Source: CAZUQA01 sp964622375 (GTDB lineage Bacteria; Bacillota_I; Bacilli_A; Erysipelotrichales; Erysipelotrichaceae). Taken from it: a stretch of DNA of 18,844 nt. Location: the NCBI GenBank assembly GCA_964622375.1, contig CAZUQA010000033.1, forward strand, positions 1-18,844. Direction: 5' to 3'. Position numbers and translations under genes: made by a program. Below are positions 1 through 7,127 of the stretch, one piece after another (position 1 is the first letter of the stretch; each line of letters opens with the position of its first letter). The notes under the pieces were generated by a model. That model had not been told where the DNA came from. It ran no database searches and saw only the letters and a program-made list of their open reading frames with translations.

Positions 1-49
1 AAGAAATAGATGCATGAACTCTTTGCCCTGCTACAACAGAAGAATTCAT

Positions 50-775
50 TTATGCAACAAATAGTATTGATAAAGCAATCAGAAACTGAGCTAAGTAATA
101 AGTGAAGTGATTGGTTATTATTAACAGCGGAGATTTCATCAACTTTTCTGGGCCAAAGTATTGTTGCGACAAAATAAGGTCGGAGACTAAAAACATAATA
201 CTGCCGACAAACATCAGGAGCCAACGCGTTGGCCAACCGCTGTAGTAAGCAATGACACCGGTAGTACCGACCATGAAGCTTAATAGAAAAGCATAAGTAG
301 CAGCAAAGGCTTTGTATGGTCCATAGTTGAGTCCCATTTTACTTGCGCCCAATACAGCAACAGAACTGACAATAATTCCCAAGATTACCGGAATAAGGGC
401 ATAAGCCCAGAGTCCGGCATTGATAGCTGGCATATTAGTGTAAATGGCAATCATGTAGAATATGTGACCGATAGTGAAAGCTGTCATGCCACTATAGCGC
501 CAAGGTTTGGTATCTTGGGGATAAACAACCATAACATCAAGAACAATATCACCTATCAATCCACATAATAGACCGAGAAGGATAAGCAGGCTGAAAAAAT
601 AGTCGCGTGAAATTGCTAATGAGGCAGCCGCAGTCGCCATGAACAAGAAGCTAACCAAGGACTTGATCATTACAGCTAGCGGTGTCGCTTTTTTGACTCG
701 CAGAACTAAAAAGTAAACTAAAGCTACTAAACCCAAGACAACTGTCAAATAGGGAGAAAATTCGAGTATATTCAT
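50..775 (-). CDS. YhhN/TMEM86-family membrane protein (putative lysoplasmalogenase)
   Basis: A 241-residue integral membrane protein, almost entirely hydrophobic, with about eight predicted membrane helices. It carries the hallmarks of the YhhN/TMEM86 family: GDIVLD at residues 75-80, GHIFY at 103-107, SDLIL at 198-202 and a C-terminal NHFTYYLAQ at 222-230. Family members that have been tested hydrolyse the vinyl-ether bond of lysoplasmalogens; that activity here is inference. Plasmalogens occur in anaerobic Bacillota, so the assignment fits. The ATG at 773-775 is preceded by AGGAGA five bases upstream, and a good promoter lies 60 bases further up. It appears monocistronic, and is divergent from the pyrophosphatase gene across a 551-base gap. 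Confidence 0.85.
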   Translation of the reverse strand: MNILEFSPYLTVVLGLVALVYFLVLRVKKATPLAVMIKSLVSFLFMATAAASLAISRDYFFSLLILLGLLCGLIGDIVLDVMVVYPQDTKPWRYSGMTAFTIGHIFYMIAIYTNMPAINAGLWAYALIPVILGIIVSSVAVLGASKMGLNYGPYKAFAATYAFLLSFMVGTTGVIAYYSGWPTRWLLMFVGSIMFLVSDLILSQQYFGPEKLMKSPLLIITNHFTYYLAQFLIALSILFVA

Positions 776-812
776 ATTGGTCTCCTAATGAAAAAAATCT
801 TCTTACATTGGC

Positions 813-841
813 ATTATAACAAGGCCCTTGGTCATTTTCAA
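813..841 (-). promoter_or_regulatory. Promoter of the YhhN-family gene
   Basis: On the minus strand TTGAAA (836-841) is followed after exactly 17 bases by TATAAT (813-818), with TGT just before it giving an extended -10. It is the best sigma-A-type promoter in the window and lies about 40 bases upstream of the start codon. Confidence 0.75.
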
Positions 842-1058
842 TAAAGCTACTCTTCTGATTTTCTGATTGAAATAATAGGTAATGAAGTAAAATAACAAGG
901 GAGAAAAAACGAGGTATTATTAGTCGCAATAGTTCTACCAAATTTGTAACTTGTTTGCCTTGCGGCAAACAGGATATCAGTTAGTCTAGCTGAGTTAGAT
1001 ACTGACCCTATCTTCAAAAATAGAAAATCATTTAAGTAGCTTTGGGAAGAAATCAATG

Positions 1059-1095
1059 TTTGGCAAAATTAAAGTGCAACTTTAAAATTGCCAAA
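1059..1095. repeat. 17-bp imperfect inverted repeat upstream of the pyrophosphatase promoter
   Basis: Left arm TTTGGCAAAATTAAAGT (1059-1075), loop GCA (1076-1078), right arm ACTTTAAAATTGCCAAA (1079-1095). Fifteen of 17 positions pair; only the two central ones do not. It has no T-run, and its right arm covers the position where the -35 element of the adjacent extended -10 would fall. This suggests a protein-binding operator rather than a terminator. The binding protein is unknown. Confidence 0.6.
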
Positions 1096-1099
1096 GTTA

Positions 1100-1128
1100 T
1101 GCTATAGTAATGCTTTTATACAGCATTA
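1100..1128 (+). promoter_or_regulatory. Extended -10 promoter for the pyrophosphatase, with a small dyad at the start site
   Basis: TGC-TATAGT (1100-1108) is an extended -10 with no good -35. TAATGC (1108-1113) and GCATTA (1123-1128) form a perfect 6-bp inverted repeat around the predicted transcription start (about 1115), a plausible operator. It lies about 220 bases before the coding start. Confidence 0.5.
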
Positions 1129-1311
1129 ACATAAAAATGTACTAGATAATTCGCTTATTTTTTGCATTGTTATCGCTTACAATTGAAAACTGGCTTGTCA
1201 GATTAAAAAGAATAATCAATAATAGAAGTGAAGTTGACAGTTGAATCTACCTAGTGAGATCGGGGTAGTAAAAACAGTGTTTTATAAGTGATTCTTTAGT
1301 TAAGTAAAAAT

Positions 1312-1339
1312 AAGGAGGAAAATGTTTTGGACAGAGTAA
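1312..1339 (+). promoter_or_regulatory. Ribosome binding site with competing ATG and TTG starts
   Basis: AAGGAGG (1312-1318) serves the TTG at 1327 with eight bases of spacing. An ATG at 1322 opens a five-codon frame ending at TAA (1337-1339) that overlaps the true start. It lies only three bases from GGAGG, so it should be used poorly, if at all. Confidence 0.55.
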
Positions 1340-3429
1340 TTGAGTATTCGCTTAATACTTTTGTGCTACTTTCAGTTGTTGTAGCTGTATTGTCTTTTAT
1401 CTTTGCCGCTTGGCTTTTCCGTTGGGTAAACAAGCAACCTTCCGACAACCAAGTAATTGCCGAGATTGCCACTTACATTAGAAAAGGAGCGCAGGTTTTC
1501 TTGCGCAAAGAGTATCTGGCTTTAGCTAAATTTGTCGGTGTGGTATGCATACCGATTTTTTTATTCCTACCACAACCCTGTTGGCAGGGAAATATCCTGG
1601 ACAACGTGATTATGGTAGGGGCGTATATCGCCGGTACGATTTTCTCGGCTTCAGCCGGGGTTATCGGTCTAAAAGTAGCGACTATCGCTAATGTAAAAAC
1701 TGCCGAAGCAGCTCAAGCCGGAATTCGCCCGTCCTTTATGGTTGGCTTTCGCGGTGGGGCGGTTATGGGAATGGCAGTTGTAGGGGCAACGGTTCTTGGT
1801 GTAGCTTTAGTGATGTTTTTTACCGGTAATACAACGGCTTTATTAGGCTTTAGTTTTGGTGCCAGTTCACTGGCGTTGTTTGCGAAAGCCGGTGGTGGTA
1901 TCTTCACTAAGACGGCTGATGTCAGCGCTGATTTAGTCGGCAAGGTGGAATTAGGGATACCGGAAGATGACCCTCGTAATCCGGCAGTCATTGCCGATAA
2001 TGTTGGTGATAATGTCGGTGATGTTGCCGGTATGGGCGCTGATCTCTTTGATTCTAATGTCGCATCGATGGCTGCCGCTTTGGTTCTTGCCGGGATTCTG
2101 GATAAGAATAACGGTGGTTTTGCCAACAGTGCTATGGTCTTTTGTTTTGCAGCTTGTGGTTTACTGTCATCAATAATAGGAATTATCATGGCACGCATGG
2201 GAAAAGATGACAGTGCCACCCGCGCTTTAAATAACAGTACTTATTTTACCACCGGGATTTTTGCCTTAATAACCGCTATAGCTAATTGGCTTTTCGGCTT
2301 TCGCTGGGAAATCTGGGGAGCGGGTATTATCGGCTTATTGGTTGGCGTAGTTATTGGAATTGCGACTGATTACTTTACTGATGATTCAAAAAAACCGGTG
2401 CGTTATGCCGCCAAAGCTTCAGAATTAGGTCCGGCTTTTACTATTTTAACCGGCATGTCTTATGGCTTTCTTTCGGTGCTACCGGCTTTGGTGGGGATTG
2501 CGATATCATCACTGGCGGCTTATAAAATCTGTGAACCCTTGGGCGAAGGTTATGCTATGTTTGGAATCGCCATGGCAGCGGTGGGGATGCTATCGATTGT
2601 CGGAATGATTATCTCTAACGATGCTTATGGACCGATAGTTGACAATGCCCGCGGTTTAGCAGAAATGGGACATTTAGGTGATGAAGTACTGGCTATAACC
2701 GATGAGCTTGATAGTGCTGGCAATACGGTTAAAGCGGTGACCAAAGGTTTTGCGATTGGCGCTGCCGGATTAACAGTCATTGCTTTGCTGGGGACCTTTA
2801 TGGCCCAGGTTAATGAGTCAGCTAGAGTTCTCGGTCTGCCATTAATCAGTGGTTTTGATATTATGGATCCTCTAGTATTTTTTGGCATGTTAGTCGGTGC
2901 TGCTGTACCGGCAGTTTTCTGTGCGATGTTGATGTTGGGTGTCGATCGCAATGCCCAAAGAATGGTAAACGAAATCCATCGTCAGTTCAAAGAAATAGTA
3001 GGTTTGAAAGAGGGAAAAGCCGGCGTGGTTCCGGAATATGAGCGCTGTATTGAAATAGCGACAGATGGTGCTTTAAAAGAGTTAATTCCTGCCGGCTTAG
3101 TGACGATTGCTATAACCTTGGTTGTTGGTTTTATCGGCGGGGTAACAGCTATAGGCGGCTTCTTATGTGGCAATATTGTTTCCGGTCTTTTACTGGCATT
3201 GTTTATGAGTAATGCCGGGGGTCTATGGGATAATGCCAAGAAGTATGTGGAATCCGGTAATAACGGCGGTAAAGGCTCAGAAGCCCATAAAGCTGCAGTG
3301 GTTGGTGATACAGTTGGTGACCCGCTCAAGGATACTGCCGGACCTTCAATCAATACCCAAATTACCGTAGTTTCTTTGGTAGCTTCTTTATGTGCCACTT
3401 TATTCTTAGCGCTATCTTTATTTGGCTAA
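1327..3429 (+). CDS. hppA: Membrane-bound proton-pumping pyrophosphatase, K+-independent type
   Basis: A 700-residue, roughly 16-helix membrane protein that couples hydrolysis of pyrophosphate to ion export across the membrane. The catalytic loop is intact: DVSADLVGKVELGIPEDD begins at residue 198, DNVGDNVGDVAGMGADL covers 224-240, and the C-terminal KGSEAHKAAVVGDTVGDPLK block is present. At the known A/K switch site it reads GNTVKAVTKG (465-474): Lys469 and Thr472 mark the K+-independent, H+-pumping class, whereas K+-dependent enzymes have Ala and Gly. The semi-conserved Glu of the GADLFES motif is Asp242 here. Translation starts at TTG (1327), eight bases after GGAGG (1314-1318). The nearer ATG at 1322 is out of frame and stops after five codons. 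Monocistronic. Confidence 0.95.
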   Translation: MDRVIEYSLNTFVLLSVVVAVLSFIFAAWLFRWVNKQPSDNQVIAEIATYIRKGAQVFLRKEYLALAKFVGVVCIPIFLFLPQPCWQGNILDNVIMVGAYIAGTIFSASAGVIGLKVATIANVKTAEAAQAGIRPSFMVGFRGGAVMGMAVVGATVLGVALVMFFTGNTTALLGFSFGASSLALFAKAGGGIFTKTADVSADLVGKVELGIPEDDPRNPAVIADNVGDNVGDVAGMGADLFDSNVASMAAALVLAGILDKNNGGFANSAMVFCFAACGLLSSIIGIIMARMGKDDSATRALNNSTYFTTGIFALITAIANWLFGFRWEIWGAGIIGLLVGVVIGIATDYFTDDSKKPVRYAAKASELGPAFTILTGMSYGFLSVLPALVGIAISSLAAYKICEPLGEGYAMFGIAMAAVGMLSIVGMIISNDAYGPIVDNARGLAEMGHLGDEVLAITDELDSAGNTVKAVTKGFAIGAAGLTVIALLGTFMAQVNESARVLGLPLISGFDIMDPLVFFGMLVGAAVPAVFCAMLMLGVDRNAQRMVNEIHRQFKEIVGLKEGKAGVVPEYERCIEIATDGALKELIPAGLVTIAITLVVGFIGGVTAIGGFLCGNIVSGLLLALFMSNAGGLWDNAKKYVESGNNGGKGSEAHKAAVVGDTVGDPLKDTAGPSINTQITVVSLVASLCATLFLALSLFG

Positions 3430-3474
3430 ACAGCTAAGAAATAATAGTCTGAGAGCCTAGATAATTATGTAAGT

Positions 3475-3508
3475 AAAAAATCTCCTGATGAATGGTCAGG
3501 AGATTTTT
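3475..3508. terminator. Bidirectional intrinsic terminator between convergent genes
   Basis: Stem TCTCCTGA (3481-3488) pairs perfectly with TCAGGAGA (3496-3503) around a 7-base loop. It is flanked by A6 (3475-3480) and T5 (3504-3508), so it works in both directions. It sits between the pyrophosphatase stop and the adenine deaminase stop. Confidence 0.9.
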
Positions 3509-3525
3509 GAGCAGGTCGACGATAA

Positions 3526-5301
3526 TTACTCAGCAAACAAGGGCACAAACTCTTGAGTATCGACGTTAACCAAACCACGATTGGTAATGCGTAGTTTTTG
3601 AATGACTGGTAAAGCTAACAGCATGATTGGACCGATGGGATTGACGGAATTATCAATACCTATATCTTTAAAAGCTGCCTTAAGTTGTTTTACTTTGTGG
3701 GCTAATTCAAAAGCTTTGGTTTTGGTCATGATACCGGCTACTTCCAACTGCAAGCTGGAAACAATCTGCCCGGCTTTACAACAAACCAGACCGCCGCGAT
3801 TCTTCTTAATCTCGCCAACACAAGCCAAAGCATTTTCCGGGGAGTCATAAACAATTACCAAGTTATGGCTATCATGAGCTACTGTACTGGCTACTGCTCC
3901 TTGTTTTAAACCAAAGTTTTTAATGAGACCGATACAAGGTTTAAATTCACTGCCGTAGCGGTAGATAACAGCCAGATATCTGATGTCATCTTGACCACTT
4001 AAATCTAAATAGCCGGATTTTACCGGTAAGCTGATTTTCTCATGTTCTAAAATTGCCGAACCGGGTAAAGAAACGATGACATTAGCGACCATCTCAGTTT
4101 TCTCACTGTTGGCTTTTACTTGGAAATCTTCAAAGCGAAGCTCTGGAATATTGATGGTATCTAGAGCTTCCAGTTGGTAGTCTTTATCCGCGATATCAAC
4201 TACTAATGATCCAGCTTGCGCAACCAATTCGCCTTTGGCAAACACCGCTTCAGCTTTGATGTTTTCGATGCTGTCTGCGATTATTACATCAGCGGTGAAG
4301 CCCGGAGCGATAGCTCCGACATTTTCTAAATTAACATGCATAGCAGCGTTGTAGCTGGCATTTCTGATAGCATCAAGTGGATGGATACCATCTTGAATAG
4401 CCTGATTGAGCACATAGTTGAGTGAACCGCCGGCGGTCAAGTCGTCAACTTCCCGATCATCACTACAATAGGACAAACTGCTTTGGAAGCGGACTTGGTT
4501 ATAGAAATTGGCTACATCTTTACTGCTGTTGGCGAAAGTGGTATTGCGACAATCGACATTGATACCATAGCGGGCTTTATCAGCTATTTCCTGGGGAATG
4601 AAGTTTTCATGACAGCTGGAAACCCCGGCAATCTTATAGGCGGCAATATTACGTCCTAAACCAAAAGGATAGTGGCCTTGGACAAAGAGTTGATTATCTT
4701 GGGCCCAAGCGATATAGTCCATGGCGCGTTTGCCGCATTTAATAACATCGAGAAAATCCATCATTTCCGCTACTCCTAAAATACGATGGGGGTAAGCTTT
4801 AAATAAATCTTGGAAATCTTCAATATACAACTCTGCTCCGGCATCTTCCCTACCGCGGACGGCAGGAACCGAAGAAGGTAGTAAGAAATATTGTTTTTGT
4901 GGTAAATCCTCACTACTTTCTATCATGTATTTAATGCCGGCAATGCCGGTAACATTCGTCACTTCATGACAATCGGTAATCACCGTGGTTACTCCAAAAG
5001 GCAAGACTGTACGACAAAACTCGCGGGGTACCAACATACTGCTTTCAATGTGAACATGGGAGTCAACCAAACCGGGAAGGGCATACTTTTGCCAATTATA
5101 ATCGTAGGTGGCTTTAGCCTTGATACTACATTGTTTAGCGTACTCGACATAGGAAATAAAACCGGCATAGATGCCGATATGACCTTCGAGTATTTCCCCG
5201 GTAATAACATTGACGATTTTGAGATTTTTGAGCACAATGTCATTTTCAATCTCGCCTAAACAAGCCTTGATCAATTCTTCTTTGTTGTACATAATTTTCA
5301 T
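3526..5301 (-). CDS. ade: Adenine deaminase (amidohydrolase family)
   Basis: Predicted to convert adenine to hypoxanthine and ammonia for purine salvage. The 591-residue protein matches the usual length. Metal and active-site landmarks are present: HVH (His82, His84) after PGLVDS, DCHEV (Asp110, His112), GHYPFG (His210), SSCHENF (His231, Glu232) and CSDDR (Asp281, Asp282). The C-terminal domain has GLKQGAVASTVAHDSHN and ALPVIQKLRITNRGLV. The frame stays open to 5394, but ATG at 5299-5301 is chosen because AAAGGAGG lies eight bases upstream. The family's usual IREGS segment reads CRNTT here, so the enzyme is somewhat divergent and another purine-like substrate is possible. No purine riboswitch is visible upstream. 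It may share a transcript with the microprotein at 5478-5555. Confidence 0.88.
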   Translation of the reverse strand: MKIMYNKEELIKACLGEIENDIVLKNLKIVNVITGEILEGHIGIYAGFISYVEYAKQCSIKAKATYDYNWQKYALPGLVDSHVHIESSMLVPREFCRTVLPFGVTTVITDCHEVTNVTGIAGIKYMIESSEDLPQKQYFLLPSSVPAVRGREDAGAELYIEDFQDLFKAYPHRILGVAEMMDFLDVIKCGKRAMDYIAWAQDNQLFVQGHYPFGLGRNIAAYKIAGVSSCHENFIPQEIADKARYGINVDCRNTTFANSSKDVANFYNQVRFQSSLSYCSDDREVDDLTAGGSLNYVLNQAIQDGIHPLDAIRNASYNAAMHVNLENVGAIAPGFTADVIIADSIENIKAEAVFAKGELVAQAGSLVVDIADKDYQLEALDTINIPELRFEDFQVKANSEKTEMVANVIVSLPGSAILEHEKISLPVKSGYLDLSGQDDIRYLAVIYRYGSEFKPCIGLIKNFGLKQGAVASTVAHDSHNLVIVYDSPENALACVGEIKKNRGGLVCCKAGQIVSSLQLEVAGIMTKTKAFELAHKVKQLKAAFKDIGIDNSVNPIGPIMLLALPVIQKLRITNRGLVNVDTQEFVPLFAE

Positions 5302-5477
5302 CGGCTTATCCTCCTTTGATGATGGAACCCATGAACTATTATTGCAATATGGTGTAGGAGTTAAATAAAGAGATGTCGAGATTAATGCTTCCAAGCCAAA
5401 ATGAAAGAGAAAGGCGAGAGAGTAACTCAGCCTTCACATTAAACAAAATAAAGTGCTACGCCAATAATAAACCGCGA

Positions 5478-5555
5478 TTAGTAAAACTTAATGACAACAT
5501 AAATAAAAGCAACGAGAAAAGCAATCCCTAAAATCCATTGAAACACTGTAACCAT
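5478..5555 (-). CDS. 25-residue single-helix membrane microprotein
   Basis: A short frame too small for usual gene callers: ATG at 5553-5555, TAA at 5478-5480. It begins MVTVFQWILG and ends YVVIKFY. About 20 of 25 residues are hydrophobic and one Lys sits near the C-terminus, as expected for a one-pass membrane peptide. AGGAAGG lies nine bases upstream of the ATG, and an extended -10 promoter (TGC-TATAAT) lies about 55 bases upstream. The frame is hydrophobic from end to end, and expression signals are correctly placed. Function unknown; the adenine deaminase gene follows 176 bases downstream on the same strand. It resembles no family I can name. Confidence 0.6.
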   Translation of the reverse strand: MVTVFQWILGIAFLVAFIYVVIKFY

Positions 5556-5611
5556 GTCTTTTTACCTTCCTGTTTTTTGCTTAACTAACTAAATCAGCAA
5601 ATTACTTTTTC

Positions 5612-5620
5612 ATTATAGCA
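5612..5620 (-). promoter_or_regulatory. Extended -10 promoter for the microprotein and possibly adenine deaminase
   Basis: On the minus strand TGC-TATAAT (TATAAT at 5612-5617, TGC at 5618-5620). No convincing -35 at 17 bases. The predicted start near 5605 leaves a leader of about 50 bases before the microprotein. Confidence 0.6.
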
Positions 5621-5684
5621 CGGATAATGCTATCAGCTTCTTATCTTGATTAACAAAGGGCAACAGCAGACTGCTACTGACACA

Positions 5685-5713
5685 TTGATAATTTAGGGTT
5701 TATGAGCTAATAT
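5685..5713 (+). promoter_or_regulatory. Promoter of the first paralogous lipoprotein gene
   Basis: TTGATA (5685-5690), 17 bases, TAATAT (5708-5713). The predicted start near 5720 lies after the upstream in-frame TTG at 5714, which argues that translation begins at 5819 (or the ATG at 5792), not at 5714. Confidence 0.55.
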
Positions 5714-5818
5714 TTGATTAGCTTACTGTCAAAAGCTAAGAAGCGGAAAATGCGAAAGCTTAACGCAGCTTCAGGAAGAAATACCAAGAAAATGAAGTTT
5801 ACTAAAAGAGAAGAGGGT

Positions 5819-6346
5819 ATGAAAAAAATAATAATATTTATTGTACTGGCATTGCTGTTGTTGCTGGTTGGCGGTTGTGCTAGTAATGATGCCACTAATG
5901 ATGAAAAAGGTGATGATAAAGGAACAACGGAAACTACTGACAACAGTAGTAAGGAGATACCGTTGATTCCGGGGAATCAAACGGTTTGTAAGTTTAGCGA
6001 TAGTACGGAAGAAACAGTAATCACTATTGACCATGACGGAAAAACGGTTAAGAAGATTTCCAGCAAAACCACGATGAATTATAGCGATACCGTAATTGCT
6101 GAAATGATTTATAGTAGTTACCAAGACTCCCTTGAAGAACTGGCGAGTATACCGGGGTTTAAAATAGCTTTAAGATACGCTAATGATAAAAAGACGGTCA
6201 TTATTGAAGAGAGTTATGATTTCTCAGTTTTGGATTTTCTCTGGTTTTTGGAATATACCATCATCGATTACAATACCGCTTTTGATAGCTTGTATGCGAA
6301 ATATTATGTTGATCTATTAGAGCGTGACGAGTTTACCTGTCAGTGA
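5819..6346 (+). CDS. Predicted lipoprotein, first of a tandem paralogous pair
   Basis: A 175-residue predicted lipoprotein. The signal peptide has two Lys, a 14-residue hydrophobic core and the lipobox VGGC with Cys20 as the lipid-attachment site. An acidic, Thr/Asn-rich linker (21-50) follows, then a globular domain starting VCKFSDSTEETVITIDHDGKT. It shares with the next gene the spacing of Cys57 and a penultimate Cys174, the T-I-D-H-D-G stretch and the C-terminal TC, so the two are paralogues and a disulfide between those cysteines is likely. The start at 5819 gives a canonical signal peptide, although the AGAGGG ahead of it is very close; the ATG at 5792 is an alternative. Function unknown; small DUF1307/YehR-like lipoproteins are a possible comparison, not established. 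Stop is TGA. Confidence 0.75.
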   Translation: MKKIIIFIVLALLLLLVGGCASNDATNDEKGDDKGTTETTDNSSKEIPLIPGNQTVCKFSDSTEETVITIDHDGKTVKKISSKTTMNYSDTVIAEMIYSSYQDSLEELASIPGFKIALRYANDKKTVIIEESYDFSVLDFLWFLEYTIIDYNTAFDSLYAKYYVDLLERDEFTCQ

Positions 6347-6349
6347 TTT

Positions 6350-6373
6350 TTGGCAGAATGCTTGGCAGAATGC
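6350..6373 (+). repeat. Perfect 12-bp tandem duplication
   Basis: TTGGCAGAATGC occurs twice back to back (6350-6361 and 6362-6373), directly after the stop codon of the first lipoprotein and upstream of the promoter of the second. It looks like a recent slippage duplication. Confidence 0.85.
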
Positions 6374-6407
6374 TAAGAAAATAACAATAAAGTTGAATTT
6401 GGATTTG

Positions 6408-6416
6408 TGCTATACT
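6408..6416 (+). promoter_or_regulatory. Extended -10 promoter of the second lipoprotein gene
   Basis: TGC-TATACT (6408-6416) lies 37 bases before the ATG. The upstream TTGAAT (6393-6398) is only 12 bases away, too close to be a -35. Confidence 0.5.
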
Positions 6417-6453
6417 AATGGTGGAGAGAATAATACTCAACAAAGGAGGAAGA

Positions 6454-6978
6454 ATGAAAAAAATAGTACTATTAGCTGTTGTGTTTATGTTGTTAGTTAT
6501 TCCTGCCGGCTGTAAAAAAAGTGACAAGAATAATGGGGACAAAGGTAATACCAATGTCAATAATAACAATAACACAAACAGTAATAATTCAGGCACTAAA
6601 GGGAATCGTATGGTTTGTACAAAAAAGGATAATTCAGAAAATACTACTATTACGGTTGACCACGATGGCGAAAATCTTTTAAGAATTATCACCAGAGGCG
6701 AGTACGATTTTGGCAACACTGCTTCGGCAGACATGATGTTAAGTATCTTTAGTGGGATTTTTGAAGATGCAGATAAGGCTGAAGGTTTTAACTTTTCTGT
6801 TAAAAAGACTGCTGATGGTAAAGGAGTAATTGTGGAGTATGATTTTGACTTTAGTCATTTGGATTATAGTTATATGCAGTCTGTATTTGCCGGCGACTAT
6901 GAAGATGTAGATTGGAAAGTGTTCAATGTAACTAAATACAAAGCTGAATTAACCGAACAAGGTTATACTTGTAAGTAA
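6454..6978 (+). CDS. Predicted lipoprotein, second of a tandem paralogous pair
   Basis: A 174-residue predicted lipoprotein. The signal peptide ends IPAGC with lipid-attachment Cys20. An Asn-rich, low-complexity linker (27-46) follows, then a domain of about 120 residues starting MVCTKKDNSENTTITVDHDGEN. Cys55 and the penultimate Cys173 match Cys57 and Cys174 of the preceding gene. The domain is rich in Asp, Phe and Tyr (EYDFDFSHLDYSY at 128-140). The start at 6454 follows AAAGGAGG by about four bases; an in-frame extension to 6418 lacks a ribosome binding site. It has its own promoter and a terminator at 7017-7046. Function unknown; duplication followed by divergence is inferred from the shared layout. 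Confidence 0.8.
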   Translation: MKKIVLLAVVFMLLVIPAGCKKSDKNNGDKGNTNVNNNNNTNSNNSGTKGNRMVCTKKDNSENTTITVDHDGENLLRIITRGEYDFGNTASADMMLSIFSGIFEDADKAEGFNFSVKKTADGKGVIVEYDFDFSHLDYSYMQSVFAGDYEDVDWKVFNVTKYKAELTEQGYTCK

Positions 6979-7016
6979 GTTAAACCACTATATTTAGCAA
7001 TGTAATAAGTAAAATG

Positions 7017-7046
7017 AAACCCTTGATTATAGTAATCAGGGGTTTT
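7017..7046 (+). terminator. Intrinsic terminator after the lipoprotein pair
   Basis: AAACCCTTGATTA (7017-7029) pairs with TAATCAGGGGTTT (7033-7045 region) with one G-U pair and a 3-base loop, followed by a T-run (7043-7048). Confidence 0.85.
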
Positions 7047-7127
7047 TTATTGATTTGAGCCAGCAGAAAAAATAAGAGGAGTGATGGTCTTATTTTTGAA
7101 GTATAAAGCAAATACCGGAATTACTGA

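Larger units (their letters stand above)
842..1310. other. Intergenic stretch between divergent genes
   Basis: About 470 bases without a convincing gene; short open frames here lack ribosome binding sites. It contains a perfect 7-bp hairpin (953-959 with 964-970, loop TTGC), a near-perfect 17-bp dyad (1059-1095), an extended -10 promoter (1100-1108) and a smaller dyad at 1108-1128. Downstream of that promoter the pyrophosphatase leader would be about 210 bases long; I see no known riboswitch in it. TTGACA at 1234-1239 could be a -35 element but has no matching -10. Confidence 0.5.

Noticed and set aside
1713..3398. Long open frames on the minus strand opposite the pyrophosphatase
   Set aside because: They lie fully inside a strongly conserved gene, have low-complexity Pro/Ala/Thr-rich products and no ribosome binding sites.
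5302..5394. Upstream extension of adenine deaminase to 5394
   Set aside because: The added 31 residues match nothing in the family, and a strong ribosome binding site fits the ATG at 5301.
5302..5477. Purine riboswitch upstream of adenine deaminase
   Set aside because: The conserved purine-aptamer core is not visible in this stretch on the minus strand.
5714..5818. Upstream TTG start for the first lipoprotein
   Set aside because: It would place 35 charged residues before a good signal peptide, and it lies at or before the predicted transcription start.
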